Of a stretch of DNA of 64,000 nt, positions 6,948 to 14,898 are shown in pieces. The DNA lies in assembly GCF_900184945.1 (NCBI RefSeq), contig NZ_FXYF01000003.1, forward strand, positions 62,001 through 126,000, written 5' to 3'. The notes beneath the pieces are model-generated. The model was not told the DNA's origin. It ran no database searches and saw nothing but the letters and a program-made list of their open reading frames with translations. Numbering within the stretch: position 1 is the stretch's first letter; every line of letters starts with the position of its first letter. The translations under genes and the position numbers were made by a program. Source of the DNA: Antarctobacter aquimaris (GTDB lineage Bacteria; Pseudomonadota; Alphaproteobacteria; Rhodobacterales; Rhodobacteraceae).

Positions 6948-9239
6948 TCATGGCCGTTCCCCCTCCGGATAGACCCAGACATGCGGGTTCTCGACCTCGA
7001 GGAGCGCCCCGGTCTGCGGCGATTTGTAGTGGGTGGGCAGCACTGCGATGCTGGCGGGGGTGACCTCGCCGGTCGCCGGATCGACAGCCTCGCCGTCCGC
7101 GGGCATGACCATCCCCTCGACGCAGAGGTATCCGAAGCGCGACCGCGAAGGCCCAAGGCCGTAGGGCGCGCCGTCGCGGATGAACTTGATGGCGCCCTTG
7201 GTGGCCTGTACGGCGATCCGGTCGCGGATCGTGTCCTTGCCGCCCAGACCGCCCTTGTTCTCAAAGGCCTCAGCGAACTGGTTGATGGTGTAGAGACGCC
7301 CCTCGGCCGCCTCCTCGAGCAGGATCGAGAGGATCACGTCTCGTTTGCGATCGCGCTCGGCGTCATGCTTCGCGCCGACCTCTGGGCGCACGAGACGCTC
7401 GTTCATGGGGTTCAGTTCGGCCCATTTGCCGTTGACCTTGTCCACGAGCTTGGCGGGCAGCGCGGGGCCATTGCGCAGCTCGATCTCGAGGCGGCGCTGG
7501 GTCGAATCCTCCTCCGGCCGGTGCAGGATCAGGCCGGTGGTGTAGAAGCCCCTGAGCGCGCTGGCGCCGGAGAGCGCGAGGAACGGATCCTCCTTCACCT
7601 GGTGCTTCGAGAGCTTCTTGGTGTGGTGGACCAGGATGACGCCGCAGTCGGGATTGACGTGGTCGCGCAGCACCTCGACCCGGTCCTTCAGGAAGAACAT
7701 CATCGCGGCGTTGTCGTTTTCGCCGCCACCATCTGGCCCGCCGTCGAAGAGGTTCCGGATCGGGTCGATGCAGAGGATGTCGAGCGGTTCGCCGGGGAAT
7801 GCGGCCTTGATCGCCTCGGCCACGCGGGCGCTGCCCTCGGCATCGAGCAGCATGCGCAGCTTCGGCGTGACGATCAGGTTGTCGCGCGCGGCGGCGATCA
7901 GCTCGGGCGGCAGGCCGATCTGCTGCATGCGCTCGCGCAGGTAGTGGTACTGGATCTCGGCCTGCAGGTAGAAAATCCGCAAAGGCCGTGGCGGGGTGAA
8001 CCCAAGGAATGGCACGCCCGCCGCCATGTGCACGAGCAACGCGATCAGCAGGTCGCTCTTGCCCACCTTGGGCGCGCCGCCCAGCACCAGAAGCCCGCCC
8101 GGCGTCAGCACGCGCGGGCCGATGATGTCATCTGGCATCGGGCTGGTGTCGTCGAGCAGCGCGCCCAGCGTGAAGGTGGGCAGGTCAGTTTGCGCGGACG
8201 CGGCACTGTCGAGGCGGATCAGCGGCGGCCCGTGCCGCTTGATGTGCAGCTCCCACAGGCGGTTCGTCTCGCGCTTCAGCCGATCGAGCGGCCAGGAGGG
8301 GCGCAGCATCGCGGCGTTGTAGCCGCAGATCGCCGTCCAGCCCTCGTCCATCGACATCCGGCCTTCGTGGACCAGCCGCAGGAAATAGCCGATGGCGGCC
8401 GAGGCGCCCTCGAAGCGGGACCAGTCGTCCGCGCCGCCCTCGTGCACCGGGGTCATGAGCACATCGTCGATGGCGGGTTTCTCGCGCGGCTCGGCCGTGG
8501 TCATGCCGACGCCGGGCATGGGCGGCATGTCGGCGACACGCTCGGCCATCTCGGCGAGATCGACCTCGAGCTCGGTCGCCTCGCGGATCTGCACGAGCCG
8601 GGTGAGCCCGCCCTTGTGATAGACCGTGCCAGGCACGCGGATCGGCTGGTGGGCCGAGCGGAAATGCGTGTCGCCGCCGACCTTCAGCGCGATCTCGCCG
8701 CGGAGCTGGCAGAGCCGTCCGAGATCGGCGCTCTCCGCGGGCTCGGTCAGCTTCCACCAGACATGCAGCTTGGTCGCGCCCTCGGGCGTGCGCCCGCCGC
8801 TCTCGACGATCAGGGTCGGTCGCCCGAGGTGGTGGACGAGGTGATCGAGCTTGGCCGGGATGTCGCCCGAGTCGAGATCGACCACGAGGCTCTGCATCTG
8901 CAGGACGTCCGCGGCGCGGGCCTGACCCGTTTCCGCGACCGTGCCGGGGATGACATAAACTGCCGCGCCCTCGCGCGCGGCCCAGCCCGCGAAGGTGGCG
9001 AGCTTCTCGGGCGCGGTGGCGTCCGCGTCGATCCAGATGTTGTGCGGCCGGCCGTCCTTGCCCTGACCCTTGTCGACGAAGCCCCGGACCGGGATCAGGC
9101 CCTCGCAATAGCCGAAGACCACGTCGACGAAGCGAGCGATCTGGCCTGCATCCGGTTCGACGTCGAAGGGATCGTCCAAGGGCGCCGCGTCGTTGAAATC
9201 GCGCCAGGGGTTGAAGTGGATGATGTTGTCGTCGCTCAT
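6948..9239 (-). CDS. Phage primase-helicase (PrimPol-like plus RepA/DnaB-type ATPase)
   Basis: This 763-aa replication protein has a PrimPol-like half with the metal motif VVDLDSGD (119-126) and SGGRTPEGATKLHVWW (147-162), the equivalent of the primase SxxxxxH region. A RecA/RepA-type helicase ATPase follows, with Walker A GGAPKVGKS at 387-395, a Walker B-like LCIDPIRN, and a downstream VILVHHTKK sensor strand. The C-terminal 130 residues look like a winged-helix tail. It would prime and unwind phage DNA. The ATG at 9239 is chosen over an upstream Met because it overlaps the preceding stop (ATGA) and begins the acidic MSDDNIIHF segment. Confidence 0.85.
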   Translation of the reverse strand: MSDDNIIHFNPWRDFNDAAPLDDPFDVEPDAGQIARFVDVVFGYCEGLIPVRGFVDKGQGKDGRPHNIWIDADATAPEKLATFAGWAAREGAAVYVIPGTVAETGQARAADVLQMQSLVVDLDSGDIPAKLDHLVHHLGRPTLIVESGGRTPEGATKLHVWWKLTEPAESADLGRLCQLRGEIALKVGGDTHFRSAHQPIRVPGTVYHKGGLTRLVQIREATELEVDLAEMAERVADMPPMPGVGMTTAEPREKPAIDDVLMTPVHEGGADDWSRFEGASAAIGYFLRLVHEGRMSMDEGWTAICGYNAAMLRPSWPLDRLKRETNRLWELHIKRHGPPLIRLDSAASAQTDLPTFTLGALLDDTSPMPDDIIGPRVLTPGGLLVLGGAPKVGKSDLLIALLVHMAAGVPFLGFTPPRPLRIFYLQAEIQYHYLRERMQQIGLPPELIAAARDNLIVTPKLRMLLDAEGSARVAEAIKAAFPGEPLDILCIDPIRNLFDGGPDGGGENDNAAMMFFLKDRVEVLRDHVNPDCGVILVHHTKKLSKHQVKEDPFLALSGASALRGFYTTGLILHRPEEDSTQRRLEIELRNGPALPAKLVDKVNGKWAELNPMNERLVRPEVGAKHDAERDRKRDVILSILLEEAAEGRLYTINQFAEAFENKGGLGGKDTIRDRIAVQATKGAIKFIRDGAPYGLGPSRSRFGYLCVEGMVMPADGEAVDPATGEVTPASIAVLPTHYKSPQTGALLEVENPHVWVYPEGERP

Positions 9240-9994
9240 GCCGACAGACCCCAGCAGCGCTCGGCCCACGGGCAGAACCGGCATTCGAAGAAGTCGCGAT
9301 TGGCCGCGATGCGCGGGAGCAGCTCGCCGGCATCGGTCGCCCGCAGGATCCGCACGCCGCGGTCCGACATGCGCTGCGCGAGGTCGGCATCGAAGGGCAC
9401 GAGCTCGTGGTGTAGCTCGGCCGTGTCTTTGTTAATCGCGGTGAAGAGTGCGGGGTTCGCGCTGATGCCCGGCACCGTCGCTTCCATGTAGGCTTGGTAG
9501 AGCGCGATCTGGGCGGCATAGACCGGCTTCGCGACGGTCACGCCCTTGGCCACGGTCTCGCGCCAGTTCTTCGCGTTCATCGTCTTGCACTCCCAGAGCG
9601 CGGGGGTGCGCAGTCCAAGCGCCGCTGGGGCCTCGGCGACGATCCCGTCGACATGGCCGCGGATGCGTCCGCCCGCGGCGGAGAAGCCGAATTGGCCACC
9701 GTCGCGCTTCTGGGTCACCAGATCGATCCCGGTCGCCCGCAGCCAGCGGATGGCAAGATCCTCGAGCTGATGACCGATCGCGAAGATCCGGAGCGAGCGG
9801 CCGGAGAAGTCCTGGCCCTCGTCCTTCGGCGCACCCGCGAACTCGAACTGCAGCGCGCGCTCGCAGGCATGGCCGAGCCGGGACGCCCCGAGATAGTCGC
9901 GCGGCGGCGTGGCAGCACGTTCAGCCTCGAGCGCGGCGTCCACGGCCGCATTGATCCGGTCGGCGATGCCGGGGCGTTTGTTGTAGTCTAGCAT
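9236..9994 (-). CDS. PD-(D/E)XK Fe-S exonuclease, Cas4/AddB-like
   Basis: This 252-aa nuclease of the RecB/Cas4 superfamily has catalytic Asp116 in RGHVDGIV, then Glu135 and Lys137 in WECKT, with an upstream GxxxE-like motif around IGHQLEDL. Four cysteines are placed as in Fe-S nucleases: Cys44 (GHACERAL) and Cys238, Cys241, Cys247 (ECRFCPWAERC), predicted to hold a 4Fe-4S cluster. In phages this class resects DNA ends for recombination-dependent replication. The neighbours (SF2 helicase, Sak4-like ATPase, primase) support that. No Cas1/Cas2 or CRISPR array is nearby, so it is not a CRISPR gene here. Confidence 0.85.
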   Translation of the reverse strand: MLDYNKRPGIADRINAAVDAALEAERAATPPRDYLGASRLGHACERALQFEFAGAPKDEGQDFSGRSLRIFAIGHQLEDLAIRWLRATGIDLVTQKRDGGQFGFSAAGGRIRGHVDGIVAEAPAALGLRTPALWECKTMNAKNWRETVAKGVTVAKPVYAAQIALYQAYMEATVPGISANPALFTAINKDTAELHHELVPFDADLAQRMSDRGVRILRATDAGELLPRIAANRDFFECRFCPWAERCWGLSA

Positions 9995-10422
9995 CAGAAC
10001 GGGATCTCCGACTGGCTGGCGATCTCGGCCATCTCGGCGCGGAAGGCTTCGATGGCGGTGACGATCAGCCGATGCATGTCGCTCTGCGTCAGCTGTCCCA
10101 GCGGCCGGTCCCAGCCGATCCGCTCCATCTCGGGGGCGAGCGCGTGCATGACGGCGGGCAGCGCCTGAGTTTCCTCTTCGGTGAAATCGACCATGCTCAA
10201 TCCTTTCTTCGCTTTGCGGGTGAAGGCCGACTGGCAGCCCATGGAGCAGAACCAGCGGTGGGTTCGGTGAGGCCGCGGCCGATGGGGATCGAACCAGCCG
10301 AAGCCGCGGGTGCGCGCGGTGCAGACGGCGCAGAGCGCCGGGCGCGGATGCCAGAGGCGATCACGGCACGGTCGATCCGCAGCCGCTGCGGGCGGGGATG
10401 GGATTTCCGCGACATGGTTCAC
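9994..10422 (-). CDS. DUF6511-like zinc-binding phage protein
   Basis: This 142-aa protein has a cysteine-rich N-terminal half (CAVC, then WFCSMGCQ) that probably binds zinc. Its C-terminal half, MVDFTEEETQALPAVMHALA to the SEIPF end, matches the DUF6511 pattern as I remember it. The ATG shares its A with the stop of the SF2 helicase gene region (4-bp overlap), and its own stop overlaps the nuclease ATG by one base (TGATG). Translational coupling on both sides puts it in the replication operon. Biochemical role unknown. Confidence 0.7.
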   Translation of the reverse strand: MNHVAEIPSPPAAAADRPCRDRLWHPRPALCAVCTARTRGFGWFDPHRPRPHRTHRWFCSMGCQSAFTRKAKKGLSMVDFTEEETQALPAVMHALAPEMERIGWDRPLGQLTQSDMHRLIVTAIEAFRAEMAEIASQSEIPF

Positions 10423-12086
10423 GCCGCCCTCCGCTCGGGCGCGGCCGACATGACAAGCCGGCGAATGTCACGCCGGTTGAACTGGAAGGTGATCAGCGCC
10501 GAGGCGCGGTAGCGGGTGAGCCCGTAATCCTGCTGCTGTTCGGGCGAGAGGTATTGCAGCTGCTTCTCGGTCGGCGTCTGCGTCAGCCAGCGCTTCGACT
10601 TGAAGGCGCTCTCGTCGCTCTCGTGGGTGTTCAGCCAATCGTCGGCCTGCGCGAGGCAGACCGTCCGATCCCCCACGCCGAGAAGGCAGGTCGGCTGCCC
10701 TTTGGCGCCGCCCACGGCATGCCAGCGGCCTTCGAGGAGGAACACGCCGCCCCAGGCGCTGAAGCCGCTGGCCATCAGCGCGGCATCGTCGCCGAACAGA
10801 TCCTCCCATACGAAACTCGACCGCTTCAGAAGGTCGATCTCGGACATGACGACGTTCTCGAGCGGCGTCGTCACGGATCCGCCTTGGAATTCGTGGCCGC
10901 AGATCGGGCACTGCCGGGACGCGAGCGGGATCTCCGCCTCGCAGTCCGGACAGGTCTTCGTCGGGGCTTCGCCCGGTGTAGAATCGCGACCGTCTAGATC
11001 GACGTCCTGCTCCAGCGTTCCGTGCGTCAGGCTTGAGGTCCCGAAATCCAGAACGATGCAGTCGGTCTTCACCACGCCGGGATGTTCGGCCGGATCGACG
11101 GTGCGCAGGCCGCGCCCGACCATCTGGATCATCGTGGACTTGTAGGAGCTGGGGCGCAGCAGGACGACGCATGAGGTCGGCGGGTGGTCCCAACCTTCGG
11201 TCAGAACCGCGACATTGACGATGACCTGTACTTCCCCGGACGCATAGGCTTCGAGCACCATCTTCCGCTCAGTGGAGCCCATGTCGCCAAGGACGACGGC
11301 GGCCGGGTTTCCAGCCTCGTTGAAGGCGGTCGCCACGTTCATGGCGTGCGCGACCGTCGAGCAGAACACGACGGTCTGACGGTTCCCGGCCTTCTCCTCC
11401 CAGTGCCGGACCACGTCCTCGGTAATGGGCGCGCGGTTCATGATCGCCGCAACAGCGCCCATGTCATAATCGTCCGCGGTCTTGCGGACGGCGCGCAGCT
11501 GGTCCTGCACGCCGACATCAATCACGAAGGTCCGCGGCGGCACGAGGTGTCCGGACGCGATCAGCTCGCCCAGCCGGACCTGGTCGGCGACGTTGTCAAA
11601 GACCTCGCGCAGGCCCTTCCTGTCGCCCCGGTTCGGCGTCGCCGTGACGCCGAAGACTCGTGCCTCCGGATTGGCATCCCGCACCCGGTCGATGATGCGG
11701 CGATAACTCTCGGCCACCGCGTGATGCGCCTCGTCGATCACCAGCAGGTCGAGCTTCGGCATCGCGGCGAGATTGGACGCCCGCGACAGCGTCGGCGCCA
11801 TTGCGAAGGTGACCTGTCCGTTCCAGGACTTGGTCGTGGCATCGACGACGGATGTCTCCGTGTCGGGATTGACCCGGGCGAACTTCGCCCGGTTCTGGCT
11901 GGTCAGCTCGTCGCGATGGGCGAGCACGCAAGCCTTGGCGCCGTCACCGGTCATCCTGCCGGTGACGGCCGAAAGCATGATCGTCTTGCCCGCGCCGGTG
12001 GGCGCCACGCCCAGCGTGTTGTCGCGGGTCGAGAGCGCAGCGAGGCTGCGCTCCACGAAGAGTTTCTGGCGGGGACGGAGGAGCAT
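10419..12086 (-). CDS. SF2 DEAD/DEAH-box helicase with zinc ribbon
   Basis: This 555-aa ATP-dependent helicase has motif I APTGAGKT (28-35), motif II DEAH (118-121), motif III-like VTATP, and motif VI MVGRGLR near residue 330. After the helicase core comes a four-cysteine zinc ribbon (CPDCEAEIPLASRQCPICG), then a domain of about 150 residues that I do not recognise. The organisation resembles phage-encoded RadD/UvsW-like helicases that remodel replication forks and recombination intermediates. Start MLLRPRQKLF matches the usual Q-motif position (RPRQ). Confidence 0.85.
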   Translation of the reverse strand: MLLRPRQKLFVERSLAALSTRDNTLGVAPTGAGKTIMLSAVTGRMTGDGAKACVLAHRDELTSQNRAKFARVNPDTETSVVDATTKSWNGQVTFAMAPTLSRASNLAAMPKLDLLVIDEAHHAVAESYRRIIDRVRDANPEARVFGVTATPNRGDRKGLREVFDNVADQVRLGELIASGHLVPPRTFVIDVGVQDQLRAVRKTADDYDMGAVAAIMNRAPITEDVVRHWEEKAGNRQTVVFCSTVAHAMNVATAFNEAGNPAAVVLGDMGSTERKMVLEAYASGEVQVIVNVAVLTEGWDHPPTSCVVLLRPSSYKSTMIQMVGRGLRTVDPAEHPGVVKTDCIVLDFGTSSLTHGTLEQDVDLDGRDSTPGEAPTKTCPDCEAEIPLASRQCPICGHEFQGGSVTTPLENVVMSEIDLLKRSSFVWEDLFGDDAALMASGFSAWGGVFLLEGRWHAVGGAKGQPTCLLGVGDRTVCLAQADDWLNTHESDESAFKSKRWLTQTPTEKQLQYLSPEQQQDYGLTRYRASALITFQFNRRDIRRLVMSAAPERRAA

Positions 12087-12095
12087 AGCGCGCCC

Positions 12096-12701
12096 TTACT
12101 GCGCCCAGGCGGGGCGACCCGGCATCGGTGACGCTGCGGGCTGCTGGACCGGCGCCGGCTGCGGTACGGGCTGAGCGGGCGGCTGGTAGCCGTGCTGCGC
12201 CGCCAGCCCCATCACCTGCGCATAGTCGCGGTGGTCGGGCGTGACCGCAGCGCGGATCTCGTTCTTCTCCTCGCCCATGGCGTCGCTGCCGACGTCGATC
12301 CGGGCGACGAACTCGATCCCGTCGAGATCGGCAAAACCGCCGATCCTCCGCGCCGCCTGCGCCTGCGGGGACTGGTCCTTGTCCGAAATCCCGCGCGCCG
12401 AGTTCAACATGCCGCGCACGAGGCTGCGGCCCATGTTGGCCCAGTCCGGGCCCTTGGGGCTGTAGAGCCCGATCAGCGTGAAGATCTTGCGCCGGGCGTA
12501 CTGGCCCTCGGTGACCGTGAACTCGCCATTGAGGTAGACAGCCCCGGTCGAGCCGCGGGTGGCATAGCCCCCGGTCCAGCCCTGCGACGGGTCGTCGAAA
12601 CCGCCGGGGCGGATCGTCAGCCGCACCTTGGCGAGCGTGCCCTTGGGGATGAGGTTCGTGTTGGACTGCGCATCGTTGAAGTCGTTCCAGAGACCGGACA
12701 T
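12096..12701 (-). CDS. Phage protein next to Sak4-like ATPase, possible ssDNA-binding protein
   Basis: The protein has 201 aa, starting MSGLWNDFNDAQSNTNLIPK with an AAAGGA RBS upstream. The N-terminal 140 residues look beta-rich, with PKGTLAKVRLTIRPGG and aromatic residues spaced as in OB-fold-like sheets. The C-terminal tail is low-complexity Pro/Gln/Ala ending in WAQ. A beta domain plus a disordered tail, placed directly after a Sak4-like ATPase gene, is the layout expected of an SSB partner, since Sak4 proteins depend on SSB. The tail lacks the classical acidic DDDIPF tip, so this remains inference. Confidence 0.6.
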   Translation of the reverse strand: MSGLWNDFNDAQSNTNLIPKGTLAKVRLTIRPGGFDDPSQGWTGGYATRGSTGAVYLNGEFTVTEGQYARRKIFTLIGLYSPKGPDWANMGRSLVRGMLNSARGISDKDQSPQAQAARRIGGFADLDGIEFVARIDVGSDAMGEEKNEIRAAVTPDHRDYAQVMGLAAQHGYQPPAQPVPQPAPVQQPAASPMPGRPAWAQ

Positions 12702-12715
12702 GGCTCGGGGTCCTT

Positions 12716-13606
12716 TCAGTTGGTGGGATGGGAATGGGAGTCGGTCGCCGTCGGACCGGGCGGCGGGGGCAGCTGTGGCGGCGAATAGGTCAGCCGCCGT
12801 TCCGCAGGTATCAGCGGGCCGCGGATCTTCTCCATCAGCCGGCCGAGATGGGGCTCTTCGACCAGGTCGAGGCGGCCGGAGCGGTCCTTGGCCGGGTAGC
12901 CCCACGGGTTCAGCGTCTGGCAGACGAAAGCCCGCTGAGGCCGGTTCTGCTCGTCCTGCAGGCTGGCCATGGTGATGACCTGATCGACGATGCCGGGCAG
13001 CTCGAGCCCGGTCTTCGAGCCGTCGATCTGCGGGACGAAGACCTTGCGATTGAAGTCGTCGAGCTTCTCGTCGAGGATCCCGACGAACCAGACATTCTTG
13101 CCGCGCGTGTGCTGGAGGTGGGTCAGCCAGCCGATCATCTCGCGCCCGTGCAGCCCGTAGGCGCCGCGCATGTCCGGCTTGCCGGTCTTCTCCGAATGCG
13201 CCTCCGGCTGACCGCGGCACCACTGGAAGCAGAGCCGCCCGGCCACAGTGATCGAGTCGATGAAGACGGTGTCGTATTTGGCGAGGACGCGCGGATCGCC
13301 GAACCGGCCGCACACCTCGTCGAAGTGCGCCTGACTGTAGGGCTGTTCGGGTCGGAGCGCCGGGTTCGGGCCGCCGATGAAGACCGCGAAGTCCCGACAC
13401 TCCTTCCAGGTCCGCGGCCGGACCACGTCGATGAGCATTCCCTCGATGGCGAGGTCGCCCGCCTCGAGGTCAAAGAACAGCGTGGTCGAGGCTTCCAGCG
13501 TCCAAAGCAGGCTGGTCTTGCCGATCCCGGAGGGGCCGAAGATCACGCCCTTGACGCCGCGCGTCTCTGCAAGTCGCTGATCGGAGGTGATGATGGGGAG
13601 GCTCAC
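12716..13606 (-). CDS. Sak4-like RecA-fold ATPase (AAA_24), phage recombinase
   Basis: This 296-aa protein has Walker A GPSGIGKTS near residue 22, Walker B YDTVFIDS, and a SLQDEQNRPQRAFVCQT strand resembling the sensor region of the phage nucleotide-binding (AAA_24/Sak4) family. Those proteins promote single-strand annealing or strand exchange in phage recombination. The start is a GTG at 13606 that overlaps the upstream stop (GTGA). A longer in-frame extension is possible, but its upstream codons duplicate the neighbour gene in another frame. The C-terminus is Pro-rich. Confidence 0.8.
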   Translation of the reverse strand: MSLPIITSDQRLAETRGVKGVIFGPSGIGKTSLLWTLEASTTLFFDLEAGDLAIEGMLIDVVRPRTWKECRDFAVFIGGPNPALRPEQPYSQAHFDEVCGRFGDPRVLAKYDTVFIDSITVAGRLCFQWCRGQPEAHSEKTGKPDMRGAYGLHGREMIGWLTHLQHTRGKNVWFVGILDEKLDDFNRKVFVPQIDGSKTGLELPGIVDQVITMASLQDEQNRPQRAFVCQTLNPWGYPAKDRSGRLDLVEEPHLGRLMEKIRGPLIPAERRLTYSPPQLPPPPGPTATDSHSHPTN

Positions 13607-14091
13607 GCGTGGTCCTCCGACGGCAGGATCGCGATCTTCAGCGCGCCGGTCTTCACCGTGCGGGCGGGCTCGAAGCCCCGGCGGATCGCCTCGGGCCAGG
13701 CGACATAGGCGCGCTCGGGCACCTTGAAGCTGATCTCGACGTATTCGGACGGGTCGTCGCCCGCGGCGCGGATTCGCTCGACCATGGCGGCGAGCTGGGA
13801 CTGGTCCCATTCGACGCGCTTCGGCAGATCGGCGACCACGGTGAAATCGCCATCGGCAAGGCGCACCGTGCCGGTGTCCTTGCCGGAGGCGCGGCGGGCT
13901 TCGGCGGCGCGGGTGGCGTAGCGGACCTCAAGCGCAGTCGAGAAGCGCGCGGTGACGGCCTTCATCTGCTTCGCGGCAGCGTCGATCTCGCACTGCATTG
14001 CGGCCAGAAGCTCGACCGGAAGCTGGGCGATCTCGCCCGCCGGCAGGTTGATCAGCTCGTCGATAGAGGGGGTGTTCTCAGGGAACGGCAT
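13603..14091 (-). CDS. Hypothetical phage early protein, 162 aa
   Basis: The N-terminal 70 residues are helical (IDELINLPAGEIAQLPVELL and a long Ala-rich helix), the rest mixed alpha/beta with TVRLADGDFTVVADLPKRVEWD. No catalytic motif is visible. Its stop overlaps the GTG start of the Sak4-like gene, so the two products are probably made in step. A helper of the recombinase or a DNA-mimic is possible, but there is no direct evidence. Confidence 0.65.
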   Translation of the reverse strand: MPFPENTPSIDELINLPAGEIAQLPVELLAAMQCEIDAAAKQMKAVTARFSTALEVRYATRAAEARRASGKDTGTVRLADGDFTVVADLPKRVEWDQSQLAAMVERIRAAGDDPSEYVEISFKVPERAYVAWPEAIRRGFEPARTVKTGALKIAILPSEDHA

Positions 14092-14117
14092 GAGGATCTC
14101 CGTGATGGGGGATAGGG

Positions 14118-14483
14118 TCAGGCGGCCTCGAGGAGGCGCATCGAAAGGGCGGCGCTGGCGGGACCGGGCTTGGGCCGAGCGACGGCGATGTAGGCGAAGT
14201 GGTCGGGGCCGAGCCGGGCCTGCACGAGGTGGACGAGCCGCTGCTCGGCGGCGCGCAGCGCAGCGGCGGCGACACCGCGCAGGGTGCGCTGGCGCTCGGG
14301 CGTGAGGTTCGAGACGGCCCCGGTGGCGTCGACAGCGAGGAAGCCGCGGTGGTAGACCAGCGCCTCGCCCGGGGCGGCCTGCGCGATCCAGGCGGAAAGC
14401 CCGACCTCGTCGAGCGCGGGACCGGCGGCGCCAAAGATCGACACGACCCGGCTGCCGTGGATGGCGGAACGGCGTTCCATCAT
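14118..14483 (-). CDS. Hypothetical phage early protein, 121 aa
   Basis: This small alpha/beta protein has a central strand-helix unit (GEALVYHRGFLAVDATG) and a long Arg/Ala helix (RTLRGVAAAALRAAEQR). Its ATG overlaps the stop of the HTH gene by 4 bp (ATGA), so it belongs to the same transcript. I do not recognise a family. Confidence 0.6.
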   Translation of the reverse strand: MMERRSAIHGSRVVSIFGAAGPALDEVGLSAWIAQAAPGEALVYHRGFLAVDATGAVSNLTPERQRTLRGVAAAALRAAEQRLVHLVQARLGPDHFAYIAVARPKPGPASAALSMRLLEAA

Positions 14484-14686
14484 GCCGCCCCCCGCGCGCT
14501 GTCAGCGGTATGCGTGAGCTGGTCCTTCTCGAAGGCCAGGATGTCCTCGAGCCGGTAGACCACCCGGCCGCCGAGTTTCATGTAGGCGGGGCCTTCCCCA
14601 GCCCATCGCCAGCGCTCGAGCGTGCGGTGCGAGATCGTCCAGCGCCGCGCGAGCTCCTTCTGTGTGAGGCAGGTCTTCTGCTGCAT
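14480..14686 (-). CDS. Small helix-turn-helix protein, AlpA/excisionase-like
   Basis: This 68-aa protein is almost all HTH: LTQKELARRWTISHRTLERW is the two-helix reader and GGRVVYRLEDILAFE the wing, the pattern of MerR-type excisionases and AlpA regulators. Such proteins act as recombination directionality factors or as activators of phage early genes. It is a natural candidate for the Xis of the serine recombinase at 19.8 kb or for a regulator of this operon. The two cannot be told apart from sequence. It lies in an ATGA overlap with the next gene. Confidence 0.8.
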   Translation of the reverse strand: MQQKTCLTQKELARRWTISHRTLERWRWAGEGPAYMKLGGRVVYRLEDILAFEKDQLTHTADSARGAA

Positions 14687-14898
14687 CGTCGTCTCCCGGT
14701 GTCGTTTGTCGGGAGCACGATGCGAAATCCCGCGAGGGGATGTCGTCAGGATCGGAGTGGGATGTGGAGGGGGATTGTCAGGAGCCTTTCAATCCAAGGG
14801 AGAACGGCTTTGTGGGGGATCGCCATCCCCCTCTCATCCCCCGGCACATCCCACCGCAGGGATCGAGAGGGCGCGCGGATGGGAGGGATGGCGCGAGA
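14687..14898. promoter_or_regulatory. 212-bp leader with several inverted repeats upstream of early operon
   Basis: A perfect 10-bp inverted repeat, GTGGGATGTG at 14757-14766 and CACATCCCAC at 14845-14854, encloses a second perfect hairpin, GGGGGAT at 14814-14820 and ATCCCCC at 14825-14831, with a 4-nt loop. No ORF is supported in the gap. It precedes the small HTH gene on the minus strand, so promoter, operator or attenuator functions are possible. No clear -35/-10 pair stands out. Confidence 0.4.

Noticed and set aside
6475-6951. Minus-strand 158-aa frame over the iteron region
   Set aside because: The apparent protein is the translation of repeats and hairpins; no conserved-looking segment and the start overlaps the primase stop.
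6981-9491. 836-aa plus-strand frame opposite the primase-helicase
   Set aside because: Very long antisense frame typical of high-GC DNA; the protein is Arg/Asp/His-rich with no motif, while the minus frame has Walker and primase motifs.
9236-9994. CRISPR-Cas4 gene
   Set aside because: The Fe-S nuclease is Cas4-like, but no cas1, cas2 or repeat array lies nearby; phage recombination nuclease is the better call.
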